A DNA stretch of 64,000 nt from the NCBI GenBank assembly GCA_020633435.1, contig JACKDP010000005.1, positions 248,001-312,000 of the forward strand, read 5' to 3'. A program made the translations under genes and the position numbers. How positions within the stretch are numbered: position 1 is the first letter of the stretch; every line of letters starts with the position of its first letter. Shown here piece after piece: positions 62,337-64,000 of the stretch. Below the pieces are notes generated by a model that did no database searches, was not told the origin of the DNA, and was given only the letters and a program-made list of their open reading frames with translations. Origin of the DNA: Myxococcales bacterium. Lineage in GTDB: Bacteria > Myxococcota_A > Bradymonadia > UBA7976 > UBA1532.

Positions 62337-62888
62337 ATGCGCAACGTCATCATCGCCGCGTTCCTGGCCCTGCAGATCGGGCTGCCGCTCTCCTACTACC
62401 TGGGCGACACCCCCCATGACGAGCGCTTCGCCTGGCGGATGTTCTCGCCGGTGCGGATCGTGGGCTGCCAGATCGAGCTGACGGACGCCACCGGCGGCCG
62501 CCGCGCCCGGCTCGATCCGTACGCCGAGATGCACGTGGTCTGGATGAACCTCATGAAGCGCGGGCGCCTGCCGGTGGTGGAGGCGTTCGGCCGCCACTGG
62601 TGCGGCAAGGCCCGCGAGGGCGGGGTCGCCGAGCCCGATCTGCGCGCCACCCTGACCTGCGGCGCCGCCGACGAGCGCCTGGTGGGCATCTGCCGCGGCG
62701 GCCCCGTCGATCGCGATGGCGACGGCGTCCCCGATGGCTACCGCGACGCGCCCGGCTGCACCGACGACGCGGCCGCCTGCTTCAAGCGCGACTGCGGCGA
62801 CCGCAGCATCGCCGACTGCCACGCCTGGCGCTGCCGGGTGGCGCTCCTGAAGGGCGAGGGCAACCTCTGCCAGGGGGACCTGCGATGA
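62337..62888 (+). CDS. Exported protein resembling the C-terminal part of gamma-carboxylase-like proteins
   Basis: The product is about 183 residues from the ATG at 62337, with GGAGGAGG upstream. An N-terminal hydrophobic helix (VIIAAFLALQIGLPLSYYLG) leads into DERFAWRMFSP. That segment resembles the QxxLPLR...FSWRM motif found near the C-terminus of vitamin K-dependent gamma-carboxylase and HTTM proteins. A calcium-like loop DRDGDGVPDGYRD and a Cys-rich end follow. The next gene, which encodes the HTTM membrane part, overlaps it by four bases (ATGA). The pair looks like one gamma-carboxylase-like protein encoded in two pieces. Confidence 0.7.
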   Translation: MRNVIIAAFLALQIGLPLSYYLGDTPHDERFAWRMFSPVRIVGCQIELTDATGGRRARLDPYAEMHVVWMNLMKRGRLPVVEAFGRHWCGKAREGGVAEPDLRATLTCGAADERLVGICRGGPVDRDGDGVPDGYRDAPGCTDDAAACFKRDCGDRSIADCHAWRCRVALLKGEGNLCQGDLR

Positions 62889-64000
62889 ACGCCTGGAACC
62901 GCTACTGGCACGACTTCGCCGTCCACCCCCTGCGGGTGGCCGCCCTGCGCGTCGCCTTCTTCGGCCTGCTGGCCGTCGACCTCTGGCTGAACTTCGTCGA
63001 GCACGCCCCGCGCTACGGCGCCGGCGACATGAACGCGACGCAGTTCGCCTGGCTCGACACCTGGCTGCCCGTGCCCTCGGCCGCCGTCGTGGGCGCCGCC
63101 TGGCTCATCGGCGGCTTCCTCGCCGCCCGCGCCGCGCTGGGCCTCGCCGTGCGCCAGTCCGCCGTCTTGCTGGCCCTCCTCTACGGCGGCGTCTACGTCT
63201 GGTGCCAGGCCGACAGCTACCAGCACCACTACCTCATCTGCCTGTTGTTGCTGGTGTTTGCGTTCATCCCCGACGCCGCCTGGCGCGGCCGGTGGACGGA
63301 GCGCAGCGCCAGCCGCCGCGAGGGGGACGCGGCCTCCGACGCCCGCCACTGGGCCCTGCGCATGATCTACGTGCAGCTCGCCCTCGTGTACTTCTGGACG
63401 GGCTTCACCAAGGTCGACCCCGTCTGGCTCACGGGCGACACCCTGCACCAGCTCACCGCGAGCGCCGAGAACCAGGCCCTCATCAACAGCCTCGCCGACA
63501 CCCTCGGCGTCAGCCACGGCCACATCCACGCCTGGGCCTCCTGGGCGGTGATGATCGGCGAGCTCGGGGCGACGGCCCTCTTCCTGTGGCGGCGCCTCTG
63601 GTGGGTGGGGCTCATCATCGTGCCGTGGTTCCACATCGGCGTGGAGATCATCGGCTTCGACATCGAGCTGTTCTCCTACTACATGATCATGATCGACATC
63701 ATCCTGCTGGCCCCCCGGCGGGTGTACACCACCGCCGAGGCCCTGGGCGCCGGCCTGGCCGCGCGGCTGGCGGCCCTGCGCGATCGGCTGGGGGCCTTCC
63801 CCGCCGGCCGCGGCCCCCGCGTCGCCGTGGCGGTGGTCGGCGCGGCCGCGGCCGCCGGCCTGGCCCTGGCGCTGCCCTACGAGGGCGCCCTCACCGTCGC
63901 CATCGCGCTCGGCCTCCTCACCGCGCACGCCGGCCTGAGCCGCGCCGCGCTCGTGGTGCCCGTCACCCTCGTCCACGTCGCCGTCGCCGGCCTGATGCTG
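62885..64000 (+). CDS. HTTM-domain membrane protein (gamma-carboxylase-like), 3' end outside window
   Basis: The frame from the ATG at 62885 is open to the end of the window (372 codons). It starts MNAWNRYWHDFAVHPLRVAALRVAFF, the usual opening of HTTM domains (homologous to vitamin K-dependent gamma-carboxylase). Helical segments follow, including LRMIYVQLALVYFWTGFTKVDPVWLTGDTLHQL, a hallmark with the KxxxxWLxG region, and WWVGLIIVPWFHIGVEIIGFDIELFSYYMI. In the family the substrate is often unknown, and carboxylation has been shown for only some members. It overlaps the small exported protein gene upstream, so they are coupled. Confidence 0.85.
   Translation, partial: MNAWNRYWHDFAVHPLRVAALRVAFFGLLAVDLWLNFVEHAPRYGAGDMNATQFAWLDTWLPVPSAAVVGAAWLIGGFLAARAALGLAVRQSAVLLALLYGGVYVWCQADSYQHHYLICLLLLVFAFIPDAAWRGRWTERSASRREGDAASDARHWALRMIYVQLALVYFWTGFTKVDPVWLTGDTLHQLTASAENQALINSLADTLGVSHGHIHAWASWAVMIGELGATALFLWRRLWWVGLIIVPWFHIGVEIIGFDIELFSYYMIMIDIILLAPRRVYTTAEALGAGLAARLAALRDRLGAFPAGRGPRVAVAVVGAAAAAGLALALPYEGALTVAIALGLLTAHAGLSRAALVVPVTLVHVAVAGLML

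Overview
The window is very GC-rich (about 70% by eye). Nearly every reading frame is open for long stretches, so most long antisense ORFs are shadows. The content points to a myxobacterium-like member of the Myxococcota (former Deltaproteobacteria). It has many lipoproteins with Pro-Asp-Ala linkers, large Cys- and Asp-rich secreted proteins (thrombospondin type 3 and MopE-like repeats), two C-terminal tails resembling the MYXO-CTERM sorting signal, a eukaryote-like Ser/Thr kinase, and an alpha-2-macroglobulin. The taxonomic call is an inference from gene content.

Layout. 1-2.5 kb: the 3' end of a DUF11/MYXO-CTERM surface protein and a lipoprotein. 2.5-8.1 kb (minus): radical SAM protein, DUF547 lipoprotein, outer-membrane-type protein, Ser/Thr kinase and TPR protein, probably one or two transcripts. 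8.2-12.1 kb (plus): galT-glgA-acyl-CoA carboxylase operon. 12.2-14.7 kb: three tandem paralogous exported proteins, two with an identical sigma-54-like box upstream. 14.7-20.4 kb (minus): a DUF4157 metallopeptidase-like protein, enolase with a HEAT-type lipoprotein, and a 13-repeat Cys-rich protein. 20.7-24.3 kb: a divergent 12-repeat Cys-rich protein ending in a seven-bladed FG-GAP propeller. 24.4-35.2 kb (minus): AsmA-like protein, alpha-2-macroglobulin and an unknown 592-residue protein. 35.4-41.1 kb: a hydrolase lipoprotein and two MopE-repeat lipoproteins. 41.2-45.2 kb: an accessory island with a REP-associated (RAYT-like) transposase, four REP-like palindromes, a TetR regulator with two clear operators facing a small membrane protein, and a zinc-finger ParA with a ribbon-helix-helix partner. 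45.3-48.3 kb: a degenerate metallo-beta-lactamase-fold lipoprotein and a membrane-fused spermidine-synthase-like protein. 48.3-52.7 kb: a giant IgGFc-binding/TSP3/MYXO-CTERM protein. 52.8-55.1 kb: an envelope operon (PDZ protein, two membrane proteins, parvulin-like isomerase). 55.1-62 kb: a frameshifted TSP3 lipoprotein, an N6-methyltransferase, glutamate dehydrogenase, and a lipase-like lipoprotein that lacks its nucleophile serine. 62.1-64 kb: tRNA-Arg(CCG) with its own promoter and terminator, then a two-gene split version of a vitamin K-dependent gamma-carboxylase-like (HTTM) protein that runs off the window.

How they fit together. Housekeeping functions (sugar and glycogen metabolism, enolase, glutamate dehydrogenase, tRNA) are interspersed with an unusually large set of cell-surface proteins. 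No phage, CRISPR array, rRNA or complete insertion sequence was seen. The most interesting candidates are the RAYT/REP island, the zinc-finger ParA pair, the split gamma-carboxylase-like pair, the serine-less lipase and the sigma-54-marked paralogs.
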